Part shown: in pieces, positions 15,912 to 24,115 of the stretch
Position numbering within the stretch: the stretch's first letter is position 1
Layout: every line of letters starts with the position of its first letter
NCBI GenBank assembly: GCA_947476735.1
Contig: CANJRZ010000009.1
Span: 1 to 37,547, forward strand
Length of the DNA: 37,547 nucleotides
Reading direction: 5' to 3'
DNA from: Sphingomonadaceae bacterium
Lineage (GTDB): Bacteria; Pseudomonadota; Alphaproteobacteria; Sphingomonadales; Sphingomonadaceae
Made by a program: the position numbers and the translations under genes
Notes under the pieces: generated by a model
Told to the model about the DNA's origin: nothing
What the model saw: the letters and a program-made list of their open reading frames with translations, nothing else
Databases searched by the model: none

Positions 15912-16585
15912 CCCAGGAGGCAGCGCCAACCGCGCCAGGACAGGCGCCGCAGGCACGGCTCATCCAGCTGTTCCCCACGCATGTCCTGTCCGGCACCTGG
16001 CCGGAGTCGCAGACCCACCTCCCGGCGCTGCGCGAGACCATCCTCGGCCGCCGCGCTGCCGTGCCCATCTCCCCCGCGACGCGGCTCGGCTGGCGTTCGG
16101 ACAATGACATGATCGACTGGGGCGGCCCGGCGGTGCAGGCGCTGTGCGACCATGTCGTCCGCCGCGCAGATGCCGCCGTTCACGACCTTGTTCAGCAGGG
16201 CACGGCGGTGCGCTTCCACTGGTCGATCGAGATGTGGACCGACGTGACCGAGCGGCTGGGGTCGATCCAGGTCCACAGCCATCCAGGTGCCTATCTCACC
16301 GCACTGTATATCGTTGATGACGGCTTTGGCGGCTCGGACAACCCGGCGCTCGGCGGGGAACTGGTGTTTATCGACCCGCGCTATCCGATCGTCCGGATGC
16401 GAACCCCCGACCTGCGCAGCCGTCGGCCCGATGGCGGCGTCGACCAGCATGAAGTCCGCCTGCGCCCCGCGACCGGCCAGCTCCTCATCTTCCCGTCCTG
16501 GCTGGCGCACGGCCTGTTGCCGTTCCACGGACCCGCGCCGCGAATCGCAATCGGCATCAACCTGGCGGCGAGGTATGTGCAATGA
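15908..16585 (+). CDS. 2OG-Fe(II) oxygenase-like protein, HxHP type (paralogue A)
   Basis: A 225-residue protein starting at GTG 15908 in a GTGA overlap with the VOC gene. It resembles the small putative 2OG-Fe(II) oxygenase family (PF13759/TIGR02466 type). Recognisable are a double-stranded beta-helix pattern with 'VHSHPGAYLTALYIV' (H123, H125), 'GGELVFIDPR' at 149-158, 'PATGQLLIFPSWLAHGLLPF' (distal H201), and R212 in 'PRIAIGINL' for 2-oxoglutarate. The usual HxD pair reads HxH-P here. The substrate is unknown; relatives are often annotated only as hydroxylases. It pairs with a second paralogue overlapping by ATGA, and the two may act as a heterodimer or sequential enzymes. Confidence 0.8.
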   Translation: MTQEAAPTAPGQAPQARLIQLFPTHVLSGTWPESQTHLPALRETILGRRAAVPISPATRLGWRSDNDMIDWGGPAVQALCDHVVRRADAAVHDLVQQGTAVRFHWSIEMWTDVTERLGSIQVHSHPGAYLTALYIVDDGFGGSDNPALGGELVFIDPRYPIVRMRTPDLRSRRPDGGVDQHEVRLRPATGQLLIFPSWLAHGLLPFHGPAPRIAIGINLAARYVQ

Positions 16586-17232
16586 GCGAGATGGCCGTTG
16601 CATCGATGTTCGAGACACCGTTTGTGATCGACACGCTGCCCGGTTTCGCGGCGGTGAACGCGGAGTTGGGGCCATTGATCCGGGCCCGGCGCGACCAGGA
16701 TCCAACCGGCATCACCCGATCAAACCGACAGGGCTGGCACAGCGATGTGACCATATTCGAATGGGGCAGCGAAGGCATCAAGACCCTGGCCGAGCATCTA
16801 TTGGCCCTTGCGAACGCCCACAGCGTCGATATCCGTGAGCCACAAACGCCGCGCTATCGCTGGAACAGTCATGGCTGGGCGAACATTCACCAGCGCGGAT
16901 CGTCCAACCAGTTTCACATCCATCCGGCCGCCTTCTGGTCGGCCGTCTATTATGTCGACGACGGTTATGGCGGATCGACAGACCCCCAGCTGGGCGGGGA
17001 GATCGAGTTCGAGGATCCGCGGATGCCGATGGTGATCATGGAAGAGCCCGATCTGAGATTCCGGGCGCGTCCCGACTTCCCCGTCCCGCGGCATGAGATT
17101 TTTCTCCGGCCGGCAACCGGCATGGTGTTGATGTTTCCGGGCTGGTTGCGCCATGGCGTCAGAACCTATCTGGGCGACGGCGAACGCATAACCGTGGCGA
17201 TAAATCTCATAGCCACGCGGATCGTCCCTTGA
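16582..17232 (+). CDS. 2OG-Fe(II) oxygenase-like protein, HxHP type (paralogue B)
   Basis: A 216-residue paralogue of the gene before it, overlapping it by ATGA. It has the same order of elements: 'GWHSDVTIFEWG' at 51-62 (compare 'GWRSDNDMIDWG' in paralogue A), 'QFHIHPAAFWSAVYYVDDGYGG' (H112, H114), 'GGEIEFEDPR', and 'PATGMVLMFPGWLRHGV' with distal H191. R202 in 'ERITVAINL' completes the set. The matched 'DDGFGGS/DDGYGGS' loops and equal lengths point to tandem duplication. Both keep all visible metal and co-substrate residues, so both may be active. The aldolase gene follows after 67 bases with its own ribosome binding site. Confidence 0.8.
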   Translation: MSEMAVASMFETPFVIDTLPGFAAVNAELGPLIRARRDQDPTGITRSNRQGWHSDVTIFEWGSEGIKTLAEHLLALANAHSVDIREPQTPRYRWNSHGWANIHQRGSSNQFHIHPAAFWSAVYYVDDGYGGSTDPQLGGEIEFEDPRMPMVIMEEPDLRFRARPDFPVPRHEIFLRPATGMVLMFPGWLRHGVRTYLGDGERITVAINLIATRIVP

Positions 17233-17299
17233 CGAACCCCGCGAGCCGAACGACGAACCGCGCGCAGTCGCAGAGCAAAGCAGAAGGAGAAAAGGACCA

Positions 17300-18196
17300 A
17301 TGCTCGACCAGGACATGACCAGCAAGATCGCCTCCGGGAACGGCTTCATCGCCGCGCTCGATCAGAGCGGCGGGTCAACCCCCAAGGCCTTGAAGGGCTA
17401 TGGCGTCGAGGAAGGTGCCTGGTCCACCGAGGAGGAGATGTTCGGCCTTATCCACAGCATGCGCAGCCGCATCATCACCTCGCCGGCCTTCACCGGTGAC
17501 AAGGTGATCGGCGCAATCCTGTTCGAACGGACGATGGACGGACAAGTCGACGGCAAGCCGACGCCACAGGCGCTCAGGGACCGCGGCGTCGTCCCCTTCA
17601 TCAAGATCGACAAGGGTCTCGAAGACGAGAAGGACGGCGTCCAGCTGATGAAGCCGAATCCGGGCCTCGACACGCTGCTCGCCCGCGCCAGGGCGCTCGG
17701 CGTGTTCGGCACCAAGGAGCGTTCCGTGATCAACCTCGCCAACCGCGCCGGCATCGCCGCAGTGGTCAAGCAGCAGTTCGAGGTCGGCCGGCAGGTGCTC
17801 GCCGCCGGGCTGATGCCGATCATCGAACCCGAGGTGAACATCAAGAGCCCCGAGCGGGCCGCCGCCGATCAGATATTGCTCGAGGAGACGCTGAAGGCGC
17901 TCGATGCAGTGACGGGTGACGACAAGGTGATGCTCAAGCTGTCGCTGCCGGCCAAGGCTGGCCTGTTCGACCCCCTGGTGGCGCATCCGCGGGTGCTGCG
18001 CGTCGTTGCACTGTCGGGCGGCTTCGCGCGTCCCGAAGCCTGCATCGAGCTTGCAAAAAACAAGGGCATCATCGCAAGCTTCAGCCGCGCCCTGCTCGAG
18101 GATTTGCGGCACCAGATGACCGATGCCGAGTTCAATGCATCGCTGGGCGGAGCGATCGACGAGATCTACACTGCATCGACCAAGAAGACGGCGTGA
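17300..18196 (+). CDS. fda: Fructose-bisphosphate aldolase, class I
   Basis: A 298-residue Schiff-base aldolase that interconverts fructose-1,6-bisphosphate with two triose phosphates. It is of the compact bacterial class I kind best known from Staphylococcus Fda: 'GKGFIAALDQSGGSTPKAL'-like opening (14-31 here), 'ILFERTMDGQVDGK', 'PFIKIDKGLEDEKDGVQLMKP', 'MPIIEPEVNI' at 172-181, and the Schiff-base lysine K213 in 'VMLKLSLP'. It is not a class II zinc aldolase. The start follows 'agaaggag'. It completes the tkt-gap-pgk-aldolase set, separated from pgk by the VOC and two oxygenase genes. Confidence 0.95.
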   Translation: MLDQDMTSKIASGNGFIAALDQSGGSTPKALKGYGVEEGAWSTEEEMFGLIHSMRSRIITSPAFTGDKVIGAILFERTMDGQVDGKPTPQALRDRGVVPFIKIDKGLEDEKDGVQLMKPNPGLDTLLARARALGVFGTKERSVINLANRAGIAAVVKQQFEVGRQVLAAGLMPIIEPEVNIKSPERAAADQILLEETLKALDAVTGDDKVMLKLSLPAKAGLFDPLVAHPRVLRVVALSGGFARPEACIELAKNKGIIASFSRALLEDLRHQMTDAEFNASLGGAIDEIYTASTKKTA

Positions 18197-18224
18197 CTCC
18201 TGTAATCCTTCCTATCGCGATGCG

Positions 18225-18340
18225 ATGGGGAGGGGGACCACTCGCAGATTGGTGGAGGGGTCGTCGACATTCGCGAAGTCGGTCGACATGGAGGGGTGGG
18301 GCTACCCCTCCATCATCCTGTGGATGCTCCCCCTCCCCAT
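18225..18340. repeat. 116-bp nested inverted-repeat element (MITE/REP-like)
   Basis: The element is bounded by a perfect 13-base inverted repeat: ATGGGGAGGGGGA at 18225-18237 and TCCCCCTCCCCAT at 18328-18340. Inside is a second perfect 9-base stem, TGGAGGGGT at 18289-18297 with ACCCCTCCA at 18304-18312. Another TGGAGGGGTCG copy lies at 18253-18263, and GTCGACAT occurs at 18263-18270 and 18283-18290. It has no ORF and lies between the aldolase and thiE genes. Elements rich in GGGGAGGGGGA / TGGAGGGGT are common extragenic repeats in alphaproteobacteria. As RNA it would fold into a long hairpin able to end or protect the aldolase transcript. Confidence 0.8.
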
Positions 18341-18377
18341 GCTAAGCTTAGGGAGGATTTTAGAGTAGGTGACCGGC

Positions 18378-19073
18378 ATGAACGACGACCTCGACGACGA
18401 TCTCGCGCTCGACCCGGAATTCGCCAACCGTTTCGAGCGCGACGACAGACGTCCGCCGTGCAAGCTGTATCTGATCTCGCCACCCTCCATCGAGGCGGGC
18501 TTCGCCGAGACGCTCGCTGCCGCGCTTGATGCCGGGCCGGTGGCAGCCTTCCAGCTCCGCCTCAAGGGGATCGACGAACACCGCATTACCGAATTGGCGC
18601 GGCCGCTTCAGGCGGTCTGCGCCTCTCGCGAAGTGGCGTTCATCGTCAATGATTCGATCGGCCTCGCCAAGCGCCTGGATGCCGACGGCGTCCATCTCGG
18701 CCAGGATGACGGCGATCCGCGCGAGGCCAGGCAGGTGCTGGGTCCGCAGGCGCAGATCGGCGTCACCTGCCATGACAGCCGTCACCTCGCCATGGAGGCG
18801 GGGGAAGCTGGCGCCGACTATGTCGCGTTCGGCGCTTTCTATCCGACCGAGACCAAGGAGACGAAGCACCAGGCCGAGCTCTCGCTCCTCGGCTGGTGGT
18901 CGACCCTGTTCGAACTGCCCTGCGTCGCGATCGGCGGAATCACGCCGGACAATGCCGCGCCGCTGATCGCCGCCGGCGCCGATTTTCTCGCCGTTTCGGG
19001 AGCGGTCTGGAACGATCCGGACGGGCCGGCCGCGGCGGTGGGGAAATTCGCGAAGCTGCAGGGCATGGGGTGA
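18378..19073 (+). CDS. thiE: Thiamine-phosphate synthase
   Basis: A 231-residue ThiE that joins the pyrimidine (HMP-PP) and thiazole phosphates of thiamine. ATG 18378 has 'aggtga' six bases upstream; an in-frame GTG at 18369 is the alternative start. The TIM-barrel signatures are 'FQLRLKG' (pyrophosphate contacts), 'FIVNDSIGLAKRLDADGVHLGQDD', 'IGVTCHDS', 'DYVAFGAFYPTETKE' and 'CVAIGGITPDNA'. The FGP triad common in ThiE reads F-G-A. An acidic N-terminal extension of about 27 residues (DDLDDDLALDPEFANRFERDD) is longer than in standard ThiE. Its place after the transketolase/aldolase operon links thiamine supply to a thiamine-dependent enzyme. No TPP riboswitch is visible upstream. Confidence 0.92.
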   Translation: MNDDLDDDLALDPEFANRFERDDRRPPCKLYLISPPSIEAGFAETLAAALDAGPVAAFQLRLKGIDEHRITELARPLQAVCASREVAFIVNDSIGLAKRLDADGVHLGQDDGDPREARQVLGPQAQIGVTCHDSRHLAMEAGEAGADYVAFGAFYPTETKETKHQAELSLLGWWSTLFELPCVAIGGITPDNAAPLIAAGADFLAVSGAVWNDPDGPAAAVGKFAKLQGMG

Positions 19074-19083
19074 GCGACATGGC

Positions 19084-19563
19084 TCACCCCAGCTTGCCGA
19101 ATTCCTTCTCGAAACCCGCCACATCATCCTGTTCAAGATAGCGCGCCTGATCGATCCAGCGGTCACGGAAGATGCGGCCCCTGAAGGCGCCGAGCCGGGC
19201 ATCGACCTCGGCCGCCTGGGCCGGATCGAGATCGGCGAGCTGGGCATAGCGGTGAATCCCGATCCCGTTGAGCACGGCCTGAGCCTTGGGCCCGAGCCCC
19301 TTGATCCGGGTGAGTTCGTCGGACGGCATATCGGGATGGGCATCGATCCCCAGCACCGGCGTCGAGACATCGAGCACCGCCGCCACCGCGCTATCGGCGA
19401 GACCCTGTTGTTCGGCAACCGCGGGCGCCGGCCGCGGCGCTGCCGCCAGCGGAGGGCTGTCCGACAATGAGATCCGCTGGGTCGGTTTGCGAAGGAGCAG
19501 GAACAGGCCGATGATGGCAAGGATGGCAATGATCGCGGCGATGATCAGGGTAGCGTTCGACAT
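19084..19563 (-). CDS. Membrane-anchored helix-hairpin-helix protein
   Basis: A 159-residue protein from ATG 19563 (a longer in-frame extension upstream is not supported). Residues 5-24 are a strongly hydrophobic helix of Ile/Leu/Ala (a single membrane anchor), followed by KPTQR and a Pro/Ala-rich linker. The C-terminal domain holds 'LTRIKGLGPKAQAVLNGIGIHRYAQLADL' (about 86-114), a helix-hairpin-helix of the type seen in 'GxGPK' DUF4332-like domains and C-terminal extensions of some NADH-dehydrogenase or ribosomal-associated proteins. HhH domains usually bind DNA or RNA without sequence specificity; in this tethered group the role is unknown. It lies 52 bases downstream of purD, on the same strand. 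Confidence 0.8.
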   Translation of the reverse strand: MSNATLIIAAIIAILAIIGLFLLLRKPTQRISLSDSPPLAAAPRPAPAVAEQQGLADSAVAAVLDVSTPVLGIDAHPDMPSDELTRIKGLGPKAQAVLNGIGIHRYAQLADLDPAQAAEVDARLGAFRGRIFRDRWIDQARYLEQDDVAGFEKEFGKLG

Positions 19564-19615
19564 TGCTCGTCCTTCTCGACCTTCACTCTTACACTTAACA
19601 TAAAGCCGCTGCGGA

Positions 19616-20899
19616 TTATCCGTTCCGCTGCCGCGCCAGTTCGCGCCAGCCAATGTCCCGCCGGCAAAAGCCGTTCGGGAAATCAAGTGCGTCGACCGCC
19701 GCATAAGCGGTATCGCGCGCTTCGCCAATGTCCGCGCCGATCGCGGTCACGTTGAGGACGCGGCCACCATTGGCGATGAGGTCCCCGCCCTGCGATCGCG
19801 CCGTGCCCGCATGGAAGACCTTGGCGCCCTTCTCCTCTGCTTCGGTGATGTTGCCGATCCTGCCGCCCTTGGCGGGGGTGCCCGGATAGCCCTTCGCCGC
19901 CATCACCACGGTGAGCGCGGTGTTGGGCGAGAAGCTGGGTGGCGGCAACTCGGCCAGCCGTCCCTCGGCAACGTGAAGAAACAGGGTGATCAGATCCTCT
20001 TCGAGCCGGAGCATCAGCACCTGGCATTCGGGATCGCCGAAGCGGGCATTATATTCGATCAGCTTGGGGCCGTCGGCGGTGAGCATCAGCCCGGCATAGA
20101 GCACCCCCGAATAGGGCATTCCCGCCGCCGCCATCGCCCGCACGGTCGGCTCGATAATCTCCTTCATCGCGCGGGCTTCGAGCTCGGGGGTCAGCACCGG
20201 CGCTGGGCTGTAGGCGCCCATCCCGCCAGTATTGGGGCCGACATCGCCGTCGCCGACCCGTTTATGGTCCTGCGCCGATCCGAAGGGGACCACCGTCTTC
20301 CCGTCGGTCAGGGCGAAGAAGCTCGCTTCCTCGCCGGTGAGGAATTCCTCGATCACCACCTCGGCGCCGGCCGAACCGAAGTTACCGCCGAACATGTCGT
20401 CGATCGCGTCTTCGGCCCGGGCGCGCTTCTCGGCGATCACCACGCCCTTGCCCGCCGCGAGGCCGTCGGCTTTGATCACCACCGGCGAACCGAAGCTGTC
20501 GAGCGCGGCCTTGGCCGCCTCGGCATTGGTGAAGCGGGCATAAGCGGCGGTCGGAATCCGTTCGCGCGCGCAAAGATCCTTGGTGAAGCCCTTCGACCCT
20601 TCGAGCTGGGCAGCGGCCTTGCTCGGGCCGAAGGTGAGGATGCCGTTCTCGCGCAGCAGATCGGCCAAGCCGGCAACCAGCGGCGCCTCGGGCCCTATCA
20701 CGACCAGCCCGACATTTTCTTCGCGCGCGAAGGCGAGCACCGAATCGGGGTGGAGCGGGTCAAGGTCGACGCATTCGGCATACTGGGCTATGCCGGGATT
20801 GCCCGGCGCGGCGAAGAGCTTGGTAAGCCGTTCTGATTGCGACAGCTTCCACGCCAGCGCATGCTCGCGGCCTCCCGAACCCAGCAGCAGGACGATCAT
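19616..20899 (-). CDS. purD: Phosphoribosylamine-glycine ligase
   Basis: A 427-residue ATP-grasp enzyme that makes glycinamide ribonucleotide in purine synthesis. The start at 20899 gives the canonical opening [17 protein letters not shown]. Other marks are '[18 protein letters not shown]', '[17 protein letters not shown]', the ATP-grasp '[19 protein letters not shown]', '[19 protein letters not shown]', '[24 protein letters not shown]' and '[12 protein letters not shown]'. The upstream in-frame ORF extension to 21073 lies inside xseA and is rejected. Its start codon overlaps that of xseA on the other strand, and its ribosome binding site 'ggggagaag' (about 20905-20915, read leftward) lies inside the xseA coding sequence. 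Confidence 0.97.
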   Translation of the reverse strand: MIVLLLGSGGREHALAWKLSQSERLTKLFAAPGNPGIAQYAECVDLDPLHPDSVLAFAREENVGLVVIGPEAPLVAGLADLLRENGILTFGPSKAAAQLEGSKGFTKDLCARERIPTAAYARFTNAEAAKAALDSFGSPVVIKADGLAAGKGVVIAEKRARAEDAIDDMFGGNFGSAGAEVVIEEFLTGEEASFFALTDGKTVVPFGSAQDHKRVGDGDVGPNTGGMGAYSPAPVLTPELEARAMKEIIEPTVRAMAAAGMPYSGVLYAGLMLTADGPKLIEYNARFGDPECQVLMLRLEEDLITLFLHVAEGRLAELPPPSFSPNTALTVVMAAKGYPGTPAKGGRIGNITEAEEKGAKVFHAGTARSQGGDLIANGGRVLNVTAIGADIGEARDTAYAAVDALDFPNGFCRRDIGWRELARQRNG

Positions 20900-22364
20900 G
20901 GACGAACTTCTCCCCGGTGAGCCCACAAGCGACAGGCCCCGCCTGTTAGCCGAGGAGCTGCCGGGCGACAACGCGCCTGCGCTCAGCGTTTCAGAATTAT
21001 CAGGCGCGTTGAAGCGGAGCGTCGAGGAAGCCTTCGGCCATGTCCGGGTGCGCGGCGAGATTTCGGGGTTCAAGCGCCACAGCTCGGGCCATATCTACCT
21101 GACCCTCAAGGACGACCGCGCCGCGATCGACGGGGTCATCTGGAAGGGCCAGGCGACGGCGATGCGGTTCCGCCCCGAGGACGGGATCGAGGTGATCGCG
21201 ACCGGCAAGCTCACCACCTATCCGGGCCGCTCCAAATATCAGATCGTGATCGACCGGATGGAGCTGGCGGGACAGGGCGCGCTGATGGCGCTGCTCGACC
21301 AGCGCCGTCGGATGCTCGCCGCCGAGGGGCTGTTCGACGAAAGCGCCAAGCGCGCGCTGCCGTTCATGCCGCGCATCATCGGCGTAGTGACCTCGCCGAC
21401 CGGGGCGGTGATCCGCGACATCCTCCACCGGCTCGAGGACCGTTGCCCGACCCATGTCATCCTGTGGCCGGTCGCCGTGCAGGGCGAGGGCGCCGCCGCC
21501 CAGATCGCACGCGCGGTGCGTGGCTTCGGCGCGCTCGACCCGGACGGGCCGGTGCCCCGCCCCGATCTGCTGATCGTCGGGCGCGGCGGCGGCTCGATCG
21601 AGGATCTATGGGCTTTCAACGAGGAAGAAGTGGTCCGCGCCATCGCCGAATCGCCAATCCCGGTGATCTCGGCGGTCGGCCATGAGACCGACACCACCCT
21701 CGCGGATTTCGCCGCCGACCGCCGCGCGCCAACGCCGACCGCGGCGGCCGAGATGGCGGTGCCGGTGCGCGCCGACCTCGCCCATCATGTCCGCGAGCTG
21801 GGCGCCCGCGCCGAGCGGCTGGCGTGGCGCTATCGCGAGCGCGCCGGCGAGCGATTCGAAGCGATCGCCGACCGCTTCCCCGCTATCGACAGCCTGTTCG
21901 CAGGGCAACAGCAGCGCCTCGACGATCTCGCCGAGCGGCTGCCGCGGGGCCTCGGCCAGCGGCTCTCCCACGCCCGCAGCGATCTCGCCCATGCGGCGGG
22001 TGCGCTGCGCCCGTCGCTGCTCGACCGTAAATTTGATCGTGCAAAAGAGCAGCTGGCGGCTGTCCGGCTGAGCAGCAGGCCTATCCGGCTGAAGATCGAG
22101 CAGGGCCAGCGCGCGCTCGAAGGCCTGTGGCGGATCGCCGAGCAGCTCCATCCCGACAAGCCGCTTCAGCGCGGCTATGTCAGGGTCGAGAAGCGCGGCG
22201 GCGGCGTGCTGACCAGGGCCGAGGACGCCAAAGACGCGGCGCTTCTGACCCTGTATTTCGTCGATGGCCCGGTCGACGCACGGGTTGAGAATGGCGCCAA
22301 GCCATCTTATGCGAAGGGCAAGACGAGCGAAGAGCGCGCCGCGCGACAGCAGGACCTCTTCTAG
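20898..22364 (+). CDS. xseA: Exodeoxyribonuclease VII large subunit
   Basis: A 488-residue large subunit of exonuclease VII, which degrades single-stranded DNA. The start ATG 20898-20900 overlaps the purD start, and 'aggacg' upstream can serve as ribosome binding site. The N-terminal OB fold shows '[39 protein letters not shown]' features at about 45-85. The catalytic region has '[15 protein letters not shown]', '[19 protein letters not shown]', '[30 protein letters not shown]', and a long helical segment ends in the '[19 protein letters not shown]' C-terminal strand. The small subunit XseB is not in the window. DUF2093 and M23 genes follow. Confidence 0.96.
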   Translation: MDELLPGEPTSDRPRLLAEELPGDNAPALSVSELSGALKRSVEEAFGHVRVRGEISGFKRHSSGHIYLTLKDDRAAIDGVIWKGQATAMRFRPEDGIEVIATGKLTTYPGRSKYQIVIDRMELAGQGALMALLDQRRRMLAAEGLFDESAKRALPFMPRIIGVVTSPTGAVIRDILHRLEDRCPTHVILWPVAVQGEGAAAQIARAVRGFGALDPDGPVPRPDLLIVGRGGGSIEDLWAFNEEEVVRAIAESPIPVISAVGHETDTTLADFAADRRAPTPTAAAEMAVPVRADLAHHVRELGARAERLAWRYRERAGERFEAIADRFPAIDSLFAGQQQRLDDLAERLPRGLGQRLSHARSDLAHAAGALRPSLLDRKFDRAKEQLAAVRLSSRPIRLKIEQGQRALEGLWRIAEQLHPDKPLQRGYVRVEKRGGGVLTRAEDAKDAALLTLYFVDGPVDARVENGAKPSYAKGKTSEERAARQQDLF

Positions 22365-22367
22365 GAC

Positions 22368-22381
22368 GGAGCCGCGGCTCC
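22368..22381. repeat. Perfect 14-base palindrome downstream of xseA
   Basis: GGAGCCGCGGCTCC reads the same on both strands and starts 4 bases after the xseA stop. No T-run follows, so it is not a canonical intrinsic terminator. It could be a protein site, a weak attenuator or a chance GC palindrome. Confidence 0.45.
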
Positions 22382-22406
22382 TACATGAAACCGCGAAGGA
22401 ATTAGA

Positions 22407-22604
22407 ATGCTGATGAATTCGGGCCGCCTCGCCAAGCTCAACTATATGGCCAATGCCTTCCGGGTGCTCGTGCCCGGCGATCATGTGATGTGCGCGATCT
22501 CGGGCACCCCGATCGCGCTCGACGACCTGCGCTACTGGAGCGTCGCACGCCAGGAAGCCTATGCCAGCGCGGTAGAGGCGACCAAGGCGGAGCAGAAGGC
22601 TTGA
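22407..22604 (+). CDS. DUF2093 protein
   Basis: A 65-residue protein with 'AKLNYMANAFRVLVPGDHVMCAISGTPIALDDLRYWSVARQEAY' as its core. The 'P-G-x-x-V-x-C-A-[IV]-S-G-x-P-I-x-L-[DE]-[DE]-L-R-Y-W' pattern is DUF2093, an alphaproteobacterial family typically encoded next to xseA. The single cysteine in 'CAISG' is the most notable residue; the function is unknown. The ribosome binding site 'aagga' lies at 22396-22400. Its stop overlaps the next gene's TTG start by TTGA, indicating coupling. Confidence 0.88.
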   Translation: MLMNSGRLAKLNYMANAFRVLVPGDHVMCAISGTPIALDDLRYWSVARQEAYASAVEATKAEQKA

Positions 22605-23485
22605 TTTCAGCCCGGCGCGGTACGCTCGCCGCGCTGGCCCTGCTGCTGCTCGCGGGATGTGCCTCCGTCCCGACGCTGCCGCCGCCTCAGCCGCCGCTGG
22701 TCGGCCCGCAGCGCATCATCGACGGCGCTGATTTCAAGCTTTCAGGCACGATTCTGCAGGGCGGCCTGGCTTTCGGCACCGTCCCGCCCGGTACCGTCAC
22801 CTTGCTGTACGACGGCACGCCCATACCCTTTGCCGAAGACGGCCGCTTCCTTATCGCCTTCGATCGCGATGCCCCGGCGCGGGCCGTGCTCGATGCGCGC
22901 ACCGTCGACGATGTGGTCCTGCGCCGCACCCTGGCCATTGCGCCACGCGGCTGGCATATCGAATCGCTGCCCACCCTGCCCAAAGGCACCACCCCGACCC
23001 CCGAGTATCTCGCCCGTCGCAAGGCCGAGCTCGACCAGATCGCCGCTGCCCGCGCGGTCGCCTCGGCTTCGGTCGGCTGGCGGCAGCGCTTCATCTGGCC
23101 GGTCACAGGCCGGATCAGTGGCGTGTTCGGTTCGCAGCGCATCTATGCCGGCGAGCCCGGCGCCTATCACTCGGGGGTCGATGTCGCCCGGCCCGAAGGG
23201 ACCGAGATCGTGGCGCCCGCCGACGGAGTCGTGATCCTCGCGGCGGCGACACCCTTCTCGCTCGAAGGCAATCTGCTGATGATCGACCATGGCATGGGAC
23301 TGAACTCGGCTTTTCTCCACCTCTCGCGGATCGACGTGGCGGCCGGACAGGTGGTGAAGCAGGGCGAGAAGCTCGGCGCGATCGGCATGACCGGGCGGGC
23401 GACCGGCCCGCATCTGCACTGGTCGATCAAGTGGCGCGAAGCGCGAATCGATCCGGAGCCTGTCGCTGGGGCGATGGCGCCTTAG
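22601..23485 (+). CDS. M23-family peptidase lipoprotein
   Basis: A 294-residue protein that I start at TTG 22601, because only this start gives a clean lipoprotein signal (MISARRGTLAALALLLLAGC, Cys20). An upstream frame would put a nonsense extension inside DUF2093. Residues 40-160 are an uncharacterised beta-rich region. The C-terminal LytM/M23 domain is complete: H190 and D194 ('HSGVD'), H240 ('FLHLS'), and H271-x-H273 ('HLHWS'). Such domains cleave peptidoglycan cross-links or, when degenerate, activate amidases; here the zinc residues H190, D194 and H273 are kept. It is expected in the periplasm on a membrane anchor. Confidence 0.93.
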   Translation: MISARRGTLAALALLLLAGCASVPTLPPPQPPLVGPQRIIDGADFKLSGTILQGGLAFGTVPPGTVTLLYDGTPIPFAEDGRFLIAFDRDAPARAVLDARTVDDVVLRRTLAIAPRGWHIESLPTLPKGTTPTPEYLARRKAELDQIAAARAVASASVGWRQRFIWPVTGRISGVFGSQRIYAGEPGAYHSGVDVARPEGTEIVAPADGVVILAAATPFSLEGNLLMIDHGMGLNSAFLHLSRIDVAAGQVVKQGEKLGAIGMTGRATGPHLHWSIKWREARIDPEPVAGAMAP

Positions 23486-23529
23486 CTATGCGTCAGGCCT
23501 CATGCGCCGACGGCTGAACCCAATAAGAG

Positions 23530-24060
23530 CTACTGCACCCTCCTGAACCGCACCCCCCGGCTGAGACCAACCTGCCCCAGATAGCTGCCCAGGCTCGCCT
23601 TGCGAATCTTCACCTTGTCGCCGGGCCGCGGATCGGCCTTCAGGTCGCCGTTGGTCTCCCAGGTGCCGGCGTCGTCGGCGAGCCTGAGCGACCAGTCGCC
23701 ACCTTTCACCATCCGCGCGATCTCCACCGTGCTGCTGATCTCCTCGACCTCGTCCTTGTCGTCTTCCTTGTCGCCGGTGAACAGCCCGATCTTGGGCAGG
23801 GTGAAGCCAAACAGCGAACGCTTGGTCTCGCGGATCTCCTTGCGGTCGACCACCACGATATCCTTCTTCGTTTCGGCCTCGGCGATGGCGCCGACCGACT
23901 GGTCGTAGCAGGCGAGACGCCCCGCGTTGTCCGCGATTGCGCGGCAATCGAGCAGCTTGTTGAAGAGTTCGGGTCGATTGCGCGGTTTCTCCGCTGCGGC
24001 GGCCGAAGCGAGAGTGATTCCCGCCACGAGGAGTAGTGTCGTTTTGATCAGTTGATTCAC
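23530..24060 (-). CDS. Secreted protein of unknown function with signal peptide
   Basis: A 176-residue protein from GTG 24060, supported by 'aggagg' seven bases upstream. A signal peptide (about 1-23, MNQLIKTTLLLVAGITLASAAAA) is followed by a helical stretch 'LFNKLLDCRAIADNAGRLACYDQSVGAI' with two cysteines, likely a disulfide hairpin. Then comes a charged acidic linker ('GDKEDDKDEVEEI') and a small beta-rich C-terminal domain ('GDWSLRLADDAGTWETNGDL', 'GDKVKIRKASLGSYL') with an SH3-like feel. The 'C-x(13)-ACYD' element is seen in various secreted proteobacterial proteins. I recognise no defined family. It converges on the M23 lipoprotein gene and diverges from the TonB receptor. Confidence 0.75.
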   Translation of the reverse strand: MNQLIKTTLLLVAGITLASAAAAEKPRNRPELFNKLLDCRAIADNAGRLACYDQSVGAIAEAETKKDIVVVDRKEIRETKRSLFGFTLPKIGLFTGDKEDDKDEVEEISSTVEIARMVKGGDWSLRLADDAGTWETNGDLKADPRPGDKVKIRKASLGSYLGQVGLSRGVRFRRVQ

Positions 24061-24084
24061 CAGCTATCCTCCTGACTGTGAAAA

Positions 24085-24115
24085 ATTATAACCCTATTTT
24101 GGGGCTGGAGAGCAA
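24085..24115 (-). promoter_or_regulatory. Candidate promoter of the secreted-protein gene
   Basis: Read leftward, a perfect TATAAT lies at 24085-24090, in an AT-rich patch unusual for this GC-rich region. It is about 25 bases before the GTG start at 24060, so the untranslated leader would be short. TTGCTC at 24110-24115 is a possible -35 with a long 19-base spacer. Confidence 0.5.

Noticed and set aside
18197-18377. Possible TPP riboswitch upstream of thiE
   Set aside because: No CTGAGA or ACCTGA-type THI-box core is present; the space is taken by the inverted-repeat element.
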